From: Leisingera sp. NJS204
GTDB lineage: Bacteria > Pseudomonadota > Alphaproteobacteria > Rhodobacterales > Rhodobacteraceae
Reading direction: 5' to 3'
NCBI RefSeq assembly: GCF_004123675.1
Contig: NZ_CP035417.1
Location: 2,409,501-2,473,500 of the forward strand
DNA: 64,000 bases
Below, one piece after another: positions 41,884 to 50,337 of this stretch. Each line of letters opens with the position of its first letter. Position 1 is the stretch's first letter. The notes under the pieces are model-generated. The model saw only the letters and a program-made list of their open reading frames with translations, did not search any database and was not told where the DNA came from. A program made the translations under genes and the position numbers.

Positions 41884-43635
41884 ATGATGGCTGACCAAGG
41901 GGACAGACAAAGACAAGCTGCTGTTTTAATCGCTGATGTGGCTGGGTTTTCCGCACTGGTTGAGACCGGGGAGGCGGAAGCGGTCGCTGCCGTTCGCACT
42001 CTTGCGGACGATATCGTCGTGCCAGCCGCACAGCAGTATTCAGGCCGGCTTGTCAAATCACAGGGCGACGGCTTTCTGCTGGAGTTCCAAACTTCCGTGC
42101 AAGCGGTCAAAGCCGCCTTGCTGATTGCCAAGCGGACCGCTGCCGCGGCGGCCAGCCATCCTCCGCCACATCTGCACCTGAGAATGGGAATTCACACAGG
42201 AACCGTCATTGCTGCCGGGGACGATCTGTTCGGCAATTGCGTCAATATCGCCGCCCGCCTCGAAAGCCTTGCAGGACCTGGTGAAATCTGTGTTTCCGGC
42301 ACGGTTCAAGAACAGGTCCGCGGCAGGATCAATGCAGCCTTTGACGACCTCGGCCTGCAGGTTATCCGCAACATCTCAGACCCGGTGCGGATCTTCCGCA
42401 TAGCCGAAAACCCGATGCCGCGCTTTGAGGCCGAAGGCCCTGCCTACGAAGTGTCCGTGGCCGTTCTGCCTTTCCTGAACAAATCCCCCGCTGCTCCCGG
42501 TGCAGACAGTCTGGGCGAAACCCTGACCGAAGACGTGACCATTGGCCTTTCCCGGTTCCGTGAGCTGCGTGTCATTTCCCGCACCACTGCACTCCGCTTT
42601 GCCGGCAGCGCATCTGAAACATCCCTGGCTGCAGTGGAATTGGGCGTCCGTTACCTGGTTGAGGGCACGGTGCGGCAACGGTCCGGACAATTGCGTGTCG
42701 CTGTTTCGCTGGCAGATGGCTACAGCGGCACAACGCTGCTTAGTGAACAATACGATCTGGAAAATCAGGCCGGGTTCAGCCTTCAGGACGCTTTGGCACG
42801 GCAAATCACCCAAACCCTGGCCGGACAGTTGCAGGCCACCGCAAAACGGATATCAGCCGAAGTTCTGGCCAGCGGCGGCCCTTGGACATCCAAGGAACTG
42901 GTCCTGCAAGCCAAAGCTCTGATCCTCGACACCCGGGACACACTGTATCAATGCAGGGAATTGTACCGGAGTGCCTGTGACAGCGATCCTGGGAACCCGT
43001 CGGCCTATTCCGGATTGGCGCTCACATTTCTGGTCGAATGGATGAGCGGCTGGGGCCTGTCCCCTGAAGCCACCCTGGATCAGGCCTTCCCGTATCTGCG
43101 CCGCGCCGCCCGTATCGACCCTCTGGACAGCGCCGTGCAGCGCCGCCTGGCCGTCATGCATCTGTTCAAGGGCGAATTTTCTCTGGCAGAAGACCATTTC
43201 CAGCGCGCCCTTGCCCTGAACCCGAACGACACTGACGCAATGGCTTTCCGCGGCCTGTCTTATGTGTACCGGGGCCAGCCCGAAAAGGCCCTTGCCGAAT
43301 TGGATCAAGCCTCTGGCCGCAACCCGTTCCATCCAACCTACTTCCACTGGTTCAGGGGGCTGGCGCTGTATATGTGCCGGGAGTACCGCCCTGGCATATC
43401 AGAAGTGAACAAGGCTGTCGGGCTGTTTCCGGGCTTTCCGGCCCCGCACCGCCATCTGGCTGCCTGCTATGCACAACTGGGAGACAGGGCTGCGGCGGCA
43501 CGGGAATGCGGGCGTATCCTTGGCCTGGAGCCGGAGTTTTCGCTCGCCCGCATCAGCAAGACCATGCCCTTTGTCAGAGCAGCAGATCTGGAGCACTACT
43601 GCGACGGTCTGCGGCGGGCCGGATTGCCGGACTGA
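41884..43635 (+). CDS. Class III adenylate/guanylate cyclase with TolB-like and TPR regions
   Basis: A 583-residue signalling protein. The N-terminal cyclase domain (about residues 10-160) retains the metal-binding Asp residues in LIADVAGFSALVETGE and QGDGFLLEF, and the transition-state Asn/Arg in VNIAARLES, so it is probably active. A middle region (about 190-320) resembles the TolB/FlgO-like domain (VAVLPFLNKS, VISRTTALRFAG), and the C-terminal half has TPR repeats (about 340-583; for example FSLAEDHFQRALALNPNDTD). This three-part architecture is common in rhizobia and roseobacters. The start is uncertain among 41884, 41887 and a GTG at 41818. No membrane segment is seen. Confidence 0.9.
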   Translation: MMADQGDRQRQAAVLIADVAGFSALVETGEAEAVAAVRTLADDIVVPAAQQYSGRLVKSQGDGFLLEFQTSVQAVKAALLIAKRTAAAAASHPPPHLHLRMGIHTGTVIAAGDDLFGNCVNIAARLESLAGPGEICVSGTVQEQVRGRINAAFDDLGLQVIRNISDPVRIFRIAENPMPRFEAEGPAYEVSVAVLPFLNKSPAAPGADSLGETLTEDVTIGLSRFRELRVISRTTALRFAGSASETSLAAVELGVRYLVEGTVRQRSGQLRVAVSLADGYSGTTLLSEQYDLENQAGFSLQDALARQITQTLAGQLQATAKRISAEVLASGGPWTSKELVLQAKALILDTRDTLYQCRELYRSACDSDPGNPSAYSGLALTFLVEWMSGWGLSPEATLDQAFPYLRRAARIDPLDSAVQRRLAVMHLFKGEFSLAEDHFQRALALNPNDTDAMAFRGLSYVYRGQPEKALAELDQASGRNPFHPTYFHWFRGLALYMCREYRPGISEVNKAVGLFPGFPAPHRHLAACYAQLGDRAAAARECGRILGLEPEFSLARISKTMPFVRAADLEHYCDGLRRAGLPD

Positions 43636-43648
43636 CCCCTGAACGGCA

Positions 43649-43676
43649 AAAGGGCAGGCCTTGCGGCCCGCCCTTT
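43649..43676. terminator. Shared terminator between the cyclase and phasin genes
   Basis: AAAGGGC-A-GGCC / GGCC-C-GCCCTTT stem with a TTGC loop and one mismatch, 13 nt past the cyclase stop; symmetrical, so it could serve the convergent phasin gene too. Confidence 0.6.
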
Positions 43677-43729
43677 CTCACAGTCCGGCTCCGTCAGGGA
43701 GGAGAGCCAGGGCCGGTCTGTGGTCGATC

Positions 43730-44179
43730 TTACTTTGCAGTGGCCGAAGCTTTTTTCGCAGCGGAGGTCACTTCGTCGGTGGCCTTTTTCACAGCTGCGG
43801 TGGCTTCTTCGCCCATGTCTTTTCCGGCAGCCATCACCAGTTCAACGGTTTCCATCTGGACCTTCTTGGCGATCTCAGCAAAGGCAGCCATGTTTTCAGC
43901 AGCCACTTCAGCAGAAGCGGAGGCGAAATCGGTTGCGGCTTTGGCATAGTCGGCCGGGTCGGCTTTGACTTTGGACACATCGCCCAGCTTGGAGATGGTT
44001 TCTTTGGTCCACTTGTTCGAGAGCTCAGCGGATTTGCCGGCAGCGTCCAGCGCAACGGCGGACAGCTTCTCGTTCAGGGCTGCGGTGTTTTTGAATACGT
44101 CTTCCATCGCTTTGGTGTCGACCGGGAATGCGCCCATGAAGTCTTTCATCATCGCGGTGAAGTCTTGGGTCTTTGCCAT
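43730..44179 (-). CDS. phaP: Phasin, PHA granule-associated protein
   Basis: A 149-residue, highly helical, alanine- and lysine-rich protein of the phasin family, with MKDFMGAFPVDTKAMEDVFK near the N-terminus and a repetitive amphipathic C-terminus (EEATAAVKKATDEVTSAAKK). Phasins coat the surface of polyhydroxyalkanoate granules and control their size. It lies 133 bp downstream of phaC in the same direction and its leader contains a CTGC-N3-GCAG site, so control by PhaR is expected. Confidence 0.9.
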   Translation of the reverse strand: MAKTQDFTAMMKDFMGAFPVDTKAMEDVFKNTAALNEKLSAVALDAAGKSAELSNKWTKETISKLGDVSKVKADPADYAKAATDFASASAEVAAENMAAFAEIAKKVQMETVELVMAAGKDMGEEATAAVKKATDEVTSAAKKASATAK

Positions 44180-44248
44180 AGTTCTAATTCCTCAGAAAGC
44201 TGCAGCAGGACCATCCTGCGCTCTTAGCATGAGAGGAATATGCGTGCC

Positions 44249-44287
44249 GCACTGCAGCATTTCAAGGTTTTTGATGCTGCAGTGCAG
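44249..44287. promoter_or_regulatory. Candidate PhaR operator upstream of phaP
   Basis: A 12-bp inverted repeat (GCACTGCAGCAT 44249-44260, ATGCTGCAGTGC 44274-44285) overlapping an exact CTGC-AGT-GCAG (44277-44287). A further GCAGGA/TCCTGC pair follows at about 44203-44217. The hairpin has no T-run on the minus strand, so it is not a terminator for phaC. Confidence 0.6.
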
Positions 44288-44311
44288 AAAAAAATCGCAA
44301 ATCCTGTCAAA

Positions 44312-46114
44312 TCAACGGTTTGCCTTGACCTTAACATAAGACCCAGGGGCCGGCATCAAAGACGGATAGCCCGAATCTCCCACGTCGCGGGCGGGAACCT
44401 GCTTGCCGGACCGCTTTTTAAGCCACTCATTCCAGCGCGGCCACCAGGAGCCTTCGTGGTATTCCGCCCCTGCCATCCAGGCTTCGCTATCGCCTTTCAG
44501 ATCAGCGTTGGTGTAGTGGCCGTATTTCTTTTTGCTGGGCGGGTTGACGATACCCGCGATATGTCCGGACTCCGACACGATGAAGTTTTTGCTGCGCGAT
44601 CCCATTTGCTGCACGCCGCGGTAGCAGTCTTTCCAGCGGGCGATATGGTCGGTCTCGCAGGTGATCGACATCAGCGGCACATCCACATCCTTGATATGCA
44701 GCTTGTGGCCCATCAGCTCGAACCCCTCGCCAACGAATTCATTATTCTGGCAAAGGCCCCGCAGATACTGCACCGCCATCCGGCCCGGCAGGTTGGCGCC
44801 ATCGCCGTTCCAATAGAGCAGATCAAAGGCGGGCGGGGTCTCGCCCATCATGTAGCTTTTGACAGCGGGGCCATAGATCAGATCCTTGGAGCGCAGGAAC
44901 GACATGGTGCGTGCAATCACCCAGGAGCGCAGCAGCCCTTCCTCTTCCACCTGCGCCTCTATCCCGTCAACGAAGTCATTCTGCAGGAACGGCGTGAATT
45001 CGCCCTGATCACCAAAGTCGGTAAGCGTGGTAAAGAAAGTCGCCGATTTCACCGAAGTGTCGCCGCGCTGCTTCAGCAGCGACAAGGTCAGGCTCAGCGT
45101 GCTGCCGGCGATGCAATAGCCCACGGCGTTCACCTGCTTGACCTTGCAGATCTCCTTGGCGGTCTCAATCGCGGTCAGGATGCCTTCTTGGATGTAATCC
45201 TCCATCCCCACCTCGGCATGGCTGGCATCCGCATTAACCCACGAGACGACAAACAGGGTATAGCCCTGCTCGGTCACCCATTTGATCATGCTGTTCTGTG
45301 CCTTCAGATCCAGGATGTAGAACTTATTGATCCATGGCGGGAACAGGACAATCGGGATCTCATGCACGGATTCCGTCGCGGGTTTGTACTGGATCAGCTC
45401 CATCATCCGGTTGCGGTAAACCACATCGCCGGGCGTGGTGGCGATATTGCCGCCCAGCTCAAAGGCGCTTTCATCCGCCAGCCGCACCACCAACTCGCCA
45501 TTGTTGGCTTCCAGATCGGTGACCAGGTTCTCCAGCCCGTCGATCAGCGACTGGCCTTCGGTCGCAACAGCCTTTTCCAGCGCATCGGGGTTGGTGGGCA
45601 GAAAATTGGTCGGCGACATCATCTCTATGATCTGGTCGGCAAAATACGTCAGCCGCTGCTTGTCCTTGCCGTCCAATTCGTCCGCATCCTGCACCGCGTT
45701 GCGGATCGCATCGGCGTTGGTCATGTATTGCTGTTTCACAAAGTGGAAATACGGGCTGCTCTCCCACAGCGGATTCGAAAACCGGCGGTCCCTGACGCCG
45801 CCGTCATCCGTGCTTTGCGCTTGACCCGCCAGGGCCTTCTGCGCTTCGGCGAAATTCAGCACCGATTTGCTCCAGTATGCCACCTGCTGTTCCAGGATCT
45901 TGGCAGGGTTCTGCATCGCTTCGGTCCAGTACGCAGTTGCTGCACGCGCATAAAGCTCTTGATTCGGACCGTCCAAAGCGGCGTTATGCGGGGTCTTCCG
46001 GGACATGACATCAGCCAGACGCTTAGTCAGCTCCTCAACACGGCTCATGTTTTCCTTAAGCTTTTCAATGCTCTCAGAATCGGGTGCTGCGGATAATTCG
46101 TCACTAGTTGTCAT
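44312..46114 (-). CDS. phaC: Class I poly(3-hydroxyalkanoate) synthase
   Basis: A 600-residue synthase that polymerises 3-hydroxybutyryl-CoA into granules. The lipase-like box GYCIAGS holds the catalytic Cys334 (Cys replaces Ser in PHA synthases), with the Asp in the TCETDHIARWKDCYRG stretch and the His in SGHIAGIVNPPS (about residue 530). Length is typical of class I enzymes, which need no PhaE or PhaR subunit. It is divergent from phaZ, and the 133-bp region between them contains a PhaR site. phaP follows downstream. Confidence 0.96.
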   Translation of the reverse strand: MTTSDELSAAPDSESIEKLKENMSRVEELTKRLADVMSRKTPHNAALDGPNQELYARAATAYWTEAMQNPAKILEQQVAYWSKSVLNFAEAQKALAGQAQSTDDGGVRDRRFSNPLWESSPYFHFVKQQYMTNADAIRNAVQDADELDGKDKQRLTYFADQIIEMMSPTNFLPTNPDALEKAVATEGQSLIDGLENLVTDLEANNGELVVRLADESAFELGGNIATTPGDVVYRNRMMELIQYKPATESVHEIPIVLFPPWINKFYILDLKAQNSMIKWVTEQGYTLFVVSWVNADASHAEVGMEDYIQEGILTAIETAKEICKVKQVNAVGYCIAGSTLSLTLSLLKQRGDTSVKSATFFTTLTDFGDQGEFTPFLQNDFVDGIEAQVEEEGLLRSWVIARTMSFLRSKDLIYGPAVKSYMMGETPPAFDLLYWNGDGANLPGRMAVQYLRGLCQNNEFVGEGFELMGHKLHIKDVDVPLMSITCETDHIARWKDCYRGVQQMGSRSKNFIVSESGHIAGIVNPPSKKKYGHYTNADLKGDSEAWMAGAEYHEGSWWPRWNEWLKKRSGKQVPARDVGDSGYPSLMPAPGSYVKVKANR

Positions 46115-46138
46115 ATAAAAGAATCCCTCATAGGCTTT

Positions 46139-46149
46139 CTGCTATGCAG
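46139..46149. promoter_or_regulatory. Candidate PhaR site between phaC and phaZ
   Basis: CTGCTATGCAG is an exact CTGC-N3-GCAG; a second GCAG...CTGC pair overlaps it (46146 to about 46162). From memory, this is the site reported for PhaR of related Rhodobacterales. Confidence 0.6.
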
Positions 46150-46247
46150 AATACTCTTCTGCATTTTTCAGGGCAAAGCGGCGATTGGTCCAATGTTCCG
46201 GATTTGACGATCCGATGACGCAGGGGCAGAACCCGAAGGAGACACGC

Positions 46248-47522
46248 ATGCGATACATGATGACCTACGATCTGATGGAGACCGTCCGGAACACCAACCA
46301 ATGGTTGGGCGCAACCGCCCTTTCCATGGCATCTTACCCGGTCTTTTCCGCCTTGCCAAACCCTGCGCTCAGCTGGATGGCCGCCTGGGGTGAAGTGACG
46401 GAACGTACTTACCAGCGGATGGTGGTGAAACCGGACTGGGGTATCCGCACTTACACCTGCGAAGACGGCAAGGACCATCTGGTGGACATCACCACTGTTG
46501 TCGAACGCCCGTTCGGCGATCTGATCCATTTCAAGGTCAACGGACGCGAGGAACAGCCGCGCAAGGTGCTGCTGGTTGCGCCGATGTCCGGTCATTACGC
46601 CACTCTCCTGCGGTCCACCGTCCAAAGCTTGATCGTCAATTGCGAAGTCTATGTGACGGACTGGCACAATGCCCGCGATATACCTGTTTCCGCAGGAAAA
46701 TTCGACGTCGAGGATTACACGCTCTACCTCGTCGACTTCATGCGCGAATTGGGCCCCGACACCCATGTTGTCGCGGTTTGCCAGCCAGTGCCGCTGACCC
46801 TGGCAGCGACCGCTTATCTGGCCGAACAGGACCCCAAGGCGCAGCCGTCGTCGCTGACCCTGATCGGCGGCCCGGTGGACCCGGACGCCACCCCGACCGA
46901 GGTCACTGACTTTGGCCGGCGCGTCACCATGGGCCAGCTGGAGGAGACCATGATCCAGCGTGTCGGCTACAAAAACAAAGGTGTCGGGCGCAAGGTCTAT
47001 CCGGGCCTGCTGCAGCTGTCCTCCTTCATGTCGATGAACGGCGAACGCCACTCCAAGGCATTCATGGACCAGATCCACCGTGTTTCCCGCGGCGAGGCTT
47101 CGGATCACGATGCCCACAACCGTTTCTACGACGAATATCTTGCCGTCATGGACATGACAGCCGAGTTCTACCTGTCCACCGTCGAGCGTGTCTTCAAAAG
47201 ACGCGAGATCGCCCGCAACGAATTTGTGGTCAACGGCCACAAGGTCGATATCGGCAAGATCACCAATGTTGCGGTGAAAACTGTCGAAGGCGCCAAGGAT
47301 GATATCTCTGCCCCCGGCCAATGCGTCGCGGCGCTGGATCTTTGCACCGGACTGCCTGAAAGCATGAAGGCCAGCCACCTGGAGCCGGGTGCCGGCCACT
47401 ATGGCATCTTTGCCGGCCGCAGCTGGCGCGACAATATCCGTCCGCTGGTGATTGATTTCATGAACGCAAACAGCCGCAAGAAACCAGGCCGCAAACCGGC
47501 CAACAAGAACACGGCGGCCTGA
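46248..47522 (+). CDS. phaZ: Intracellular polyhydroxyalkanoate depolymerase
   Basis: A 424-residue intracellular depolymerase that breaks down stored PHA. It has the family layout: an N-terminal region with LMETVRNTNQWLGATALSM, the Cys nucleophile in VVAVCQPVP (Cys178), and HLEPGAGHYGIFAGRSW near the C-terminus with the catalytic His. The start ATG at 46248 follows AAGGAG; the upstream frame is non-coding. It is divergent from phaC, so synthesis and breakdown genes share one regulatory region. Confidence 0.94.
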   Translation: MRYMMTYDLMETVRNTNQWLGATALSMASYPVFSALPNPALSWMAAWGEVTERTYQRMVVKPDWGIRTYTCEDGKDHLVDITTVVERPFGDLIHFKVNGREEQPRKVLLVAPMSGHYATLLRSTVQSLIVNCEVYVTDWHNARDIPVSAGKFDVEDYTLYLVDFMRELGPDTHVVAVCQPVPLTLAATAYLAEQDPKAQPSSLTLIGGPVDPDATPTEVTDFGRRVTMGQLEETMIQRVGYKNKGVGRKVYPGLLQLSSFMSMNGERHSKAFMDQIHRVSRGEASDHDAHNRFYDEYLAVMDMTAEFYLSTVERVFKRREIARNEFVVNGHKVDIGKITNVAVKTVEGAKDDISAPGQCVAALDLCTGLPESMKASHLEPGAGHYGIFAGRSWRDNIRPLVIDFMNANSRKKPGRKPANKNTAA

Positions 47523-47526
47523 CGGC

Positions 47527-48099
47527 ATGGGCGGCGGGCTGGCGTTTTCCTGCAACTGCGGGACCTTGCGTGGTGAAGTTTCCGCGCAAGGCATCAAGGG
47601 CGGCACCCGTGTTGTCTGCTACTGTGCCGATTGCCGCGCCAATGAGCTGTACCACGGCCAGCCCGACCCGGCGCCGGATCCGGTGGACCTGTTTCAGCTG
47701 GCACCGGACAGCATCACCATCACCCAAGGCGCGGCGCATCTGAAAGCGCTGCGCCTTGGCCCCCGCGGCCCGCTGCGCTGGTACGCCGCCTGCTGCGGCA
47801 CGCCTTTTGCCAACACGCTGGCCAAACCCACGCTGCCCTTTGCCGGGATGCGCTCGGACTTATTCGAGGACAAATCCGCACTTGGCAAAATCCGCGCCAA
47901 GGCTTTCCTCCCAGTCACAGGCAAACAGTCCCGGACCAAGGGCGGCGGTGTCATGGCCTGGGGCATCCTCAGCCGGATGATCACATCGCGGCTGTCCGGC
48001 AAGTGGCGGGAAACGCCGTTCTTTAATGCCGAAACAGGCAAGCCGGCAGCTGAACCGGAATTGCTCAGCAAAGACCAGCGCGCAAAACTCTCCCCTTAA
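47527..48099 (+). CDS. DUF6151-type, GFA-like zinc protein
   Basis: A 190-residue protein. The N-terminal half has CNCG (about residues 9-12), CYCADCR (about 31-37) and AACCGTPF (about 88-95), the pattern of the GFA/CENP-V fold, and a C-terminal helical extension. I recall such proteins as DUF6151; that name is from memory. It begins 4 bp after phaZ, suggesting co-transcription. It overlaps the convergent hydrolase gene by 4 bp at the 3' end. No activity is known. Confidence 0.75.
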   Translation: MGGGLAFSCNCGTLRGEVSAQGIKGGTRVVCYCADCRANELYHGQPDPAPDPVDLFQLAPDSITITQGAAHLKALRLGPRGPLRWYAACCGTPFANTLAKPTLPFAGMRSDLFEDKSALGKIRAKAFLPVTGKQSRTKGGGVMAWGILSRMITSRLSGKWRETPFFNAETGKPAAEPELLSKDQRAKLSP

Positions 48100-48821
48100 G
48101 AAACAGGCACCGCCAGCCAGTGCAGCAGCGCCCGGTTCACAGCATCCGGCTGTTCCAGCACCGGCATATGCCCGGCTTCGGGGATCACCTGCAGCTGCGC
48201 ATCCGGGATCAGCTGCGCCAGCAACTGGTGTTTGGCAACCGGGGTGATCGTGTCATGCTCTCCCCCCAAAACCAGAGTGGGAACATGCGCCCGCCGCAGC
48301 GTTGCCTGCTGATCCGGCCGCCGCTGCAGCGCGCGGGCCTGCGCCACATACATTTCCGGCCCCAGCTCCATCCCCATGCGGCAGAACAGATTGTGGACCT
48401 CCAGCCGTCCCGGCCCCGGCGCCAGCGCCTCCATCGGCAGGGTGTCGCGCAGCACATCCTCCAGCCGTCCGGTCCGGGCTGCTATGATATGCGGTTCCCG
48501 GTCGGCAGCCTGCTCCGGCGTCTCTGCCAGCGGGCTGGCCCCCATGATGCACAACCGGCTGATCCGTTCCGGTGCGCGGCGCAGCAGCTCCATCGCCAGG
48601 AGTCCGCCCATCGACACACCCGCCAGAGAAAACCGCGGCGGCAGGTGTGCCAGCATCCGGACAGCGATCTTTTCCACCGTGTCGCCGCCCGCCAGCGGCA
48701 GCACCATCACCGGCATACTGCCGGAAAAACTCCGGACCTGAGCGTCAAAAATCCGGCCGTCGCACATCATCCCCGGCAGCAGAACCAATGGTTCGCGGCA
48801 CGGTTGCTGGTCATAAGGCAT
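48096..48821 (-). CDS. Alpha/beta hydrolase
   Basis: A 241-residue alpha/beta hydrolase. It shows LVLLPGMMCDGRIFDAQV (oxyanion side), the nucleophile GVSMGG (Ser near residue 86), the LGGEHDTITPVAK acid loop, and VIPEAGHMPVLEQPDAV with the catalytic His. The start is set at the ATG at 48821, preceded by GAGG; a longer form would use TTG at 48860. The substrate is unknown. Confidence 0.82.
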   Translation of the reverse strand: MPYDQQPCREPLVLLPGMMCDGRIFDAQVRSFSGSMPVMVLPLAGGDTVEKIAVRMLAHLPPRFSLAGVSMGGLLAMELLRRAPERISRLCIMGASPLAETPEQAADREPHIIAARTGRLEDVLRDTLPMEALAPGPGRLEVHNLFCRMGMELGPEMYVAQARALQRRPDQQATLRRAHVPTLVLGGEHDTITPVAKHQLLAQLIPDAQLQVIPEAGHMPVLEQPDAVNRALLHWLAVPVS

Positions 48822-48943
48822 ATCCTGCCCTCGCGGTTTGCCTTCCACCCGATATTTCAACTCTGCGAAGATCCGCCCCCTGGATCAAGAAAAACCTCCC
48901 GGCAGCAGGGATTTAGAAAGCTGCTGCCGCCGCGGTGCCACGT

Positions 48944-49369
48944 CTAGTAGCCATTCCAGCAAAAAGCGCCATTCCCGGCCAGTTCTGAAAACGGGTTGAA
49001 CGCGATTTCCCAAATGTGCCCGTCCGGGCTGCGGAAATAGCCGTGATGCCCGCCCCAGAACACATCCTGCGCAGGTTTCAGAACCTCTGCGCCAGCCGCC
49101 TCCGCTGCCGTCAGCAGCACAGCCACGTCCTCCTTGCTGCGGGTATTGTGGCTCAGCGTCACCGCACCGGTGCCCAGTTCCGCTTCCGACAGGCCTATCT
49201 CAGCTGCCAGCGCTGCCAGCGGATAAAGCCCCAAGGTCTGAGAGATCAGATCAAAGGCAATCACCCCGTCCGGGCTTTCAGCACGCTGCCAGCCCAATGC
49301 TTCGTAAAAGGCAGCAGCGCTTTCCATGTCCGGCACACCCAGCGTAATCAGGCTTACTCTCTGTTCCAT
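48944..49369 (-). CDS. VOC (glyoxalase/bleomycin-resistance fold) protein
   Basis: A 141-residue vicinal-oxygen-chelate fold protein. SLITLGVPDMESAAAFYEAL opens the first module, and YFRSPDGHIWEIAFNPF closes the second, with the Glu and His residues expected for metal binding. The family includes glyoxalases, dioxygenases and resistance proteins; this one cannot be placed further. It stands between two hydrolase genes on the same strand. Confidence 0.85.
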   Translation of the reverse strand: MEQRVSLITLGVPDMESAAAFYEALGWQRAESPDGVIAFDLISQTLGLYPLAALAAEIGLSEAELGTGAVTLSHNTRSKEDVAVLLTAAEAAGAEVLKPAQDVFWGGHHGYFRSPDGHIWEIAFNPFSELAGNGAFCWNGY

Positions 49370-49455
49370 AAATCAACCCATTGCTCTTTCAATCATTCTG
49401 CTATGCCCGCTGAACCAGCCGTCAGGCCGCTCCGGCGCGCGCCCGAACCGCCGCA

Positions 49456-50205
49456 TCAGGTGCCGCCCAGAACGTCCAGCACCGCGTCTTCCATCATCTT
49501 CAGGCAAACCTCGTCCGAAAACCGGTGGTCGGCATCTTTCACCAGGTTAAGCCGCATATCCGGACAGGCCGCGTGATCCATCAGCCGCAGCGCGGTTTCC
49601 GTCGATACAGCCGTATCCGCGGTCCCCTGCAGGCAGCGGACTTTGAAGGGCAGGAACAGCGGCGTGCGCAGGACCAGCCGTTTGCGCCCGTCTTCGATCA
49701 TCCGCTTGGAGATATGATAGGGTTCCATGTAATCACTGGGCAGCTCCACAGAGCCTTGGGTCTCCAGCTCAGCCTTCTGCGTATCCGAGAAATTGGCCCA
49801 ATACCCGTCCTCGGTGAAATCCGGTGCCGCAGCGATGGTCACCAAACCTTTGATCCGTTCCGGCATTTCCCGCGCCAGCAGCAGCGCCTGCCAGCCGCCC
49901 ATCGACGAGCCCACCGGCACGATGTCCCCTTCGGTCAGCTGCGCCACCGCCTCCAGCGTGTCCTCATGCCAGTCGCCGATGCAGCCTTCCTCAAACGTGC
50001 CCGAGCTTTCGCCGTGGCCGGAGTAATCGAACCGCAGAAAGGCCAGCCCGCGCGCCTTGGCCCAGGCTTCCAGATGCACCGCCTTGGTGCCCTCCATATC
50101 GGATTTCAGGCCGCCCAGGAACACCACGCACGGCCCCTGCCCCTCATTCTTGTGATAGGCAATCCGGCGGCCCTGGGCGGTCTCGAGAAAAGATGTGGCG
50201 GGCAT
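49456..50205 (-). CDS. Alpha/beta hydrolase (ABHD10-like)
   Basis: A 249-residue alpha/beta hydrolase. Features: VVFLGGLKSDMEGTKA, FDYSGHGESSG, the nucleophile VGSSMGGWQALLLAREMP (Ser near residue 99), CLQGTADTAVS (Asp) and LVKDADHRFS (His). This combination resembles the mycophenolic-acid acyl-glucuronide esterase / palmitoyl thioesterase group (ABHD10) common in alphaproteobacteria. The biological substrate is not known. It is divergent from the DUF4105 gene. Confidence 0.85.
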   Translation of the reverse strand: MPATSFLETAQGRRIAYHKNEGQGPCVVFLGGLKSDMEGTKAVHLEAWAKARGLAFLRFDYSGHGESSGTFEEGCIGDWHEDTLEAVAQLTEGDIVPVGSSMGGWQALLLAREMPERIKGLVTIAAAPDFTEDGYWANFSDTQKAELETQGSVELPSDYMEPYHISKRMIEDGRKRLVLRTPLFLPFKVRCLQGTADTAVSTETALRLMDHAACPDMRLNLVKDADHRFSDEVCLKMMEDAVLDVLGGT

Positions 50206-50337
50206 GTCGTTGGTCTCCTGTCCTTTTCCCTAAGATGTGGCATGGCAGCGCCTGCCTCGCAAGCGCCGGCACTCCCCGCTTGCAAGCCCCCCGCCTGCCT
50301 CCTTATGGTCCGCAAAAATTTTCAAGGGACCTTGGGC

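Noticed and set aside
44240-46096. A 618-codon open frame antisense to phaC
   Set aside because: It arises from codon bias of phaC and has no motif.
46128-47606. A 492-codon open frame antisense to phaZ
   Set aside because: It covers phaZ in the opposite direction with no protein features; phaZ is clearly real.
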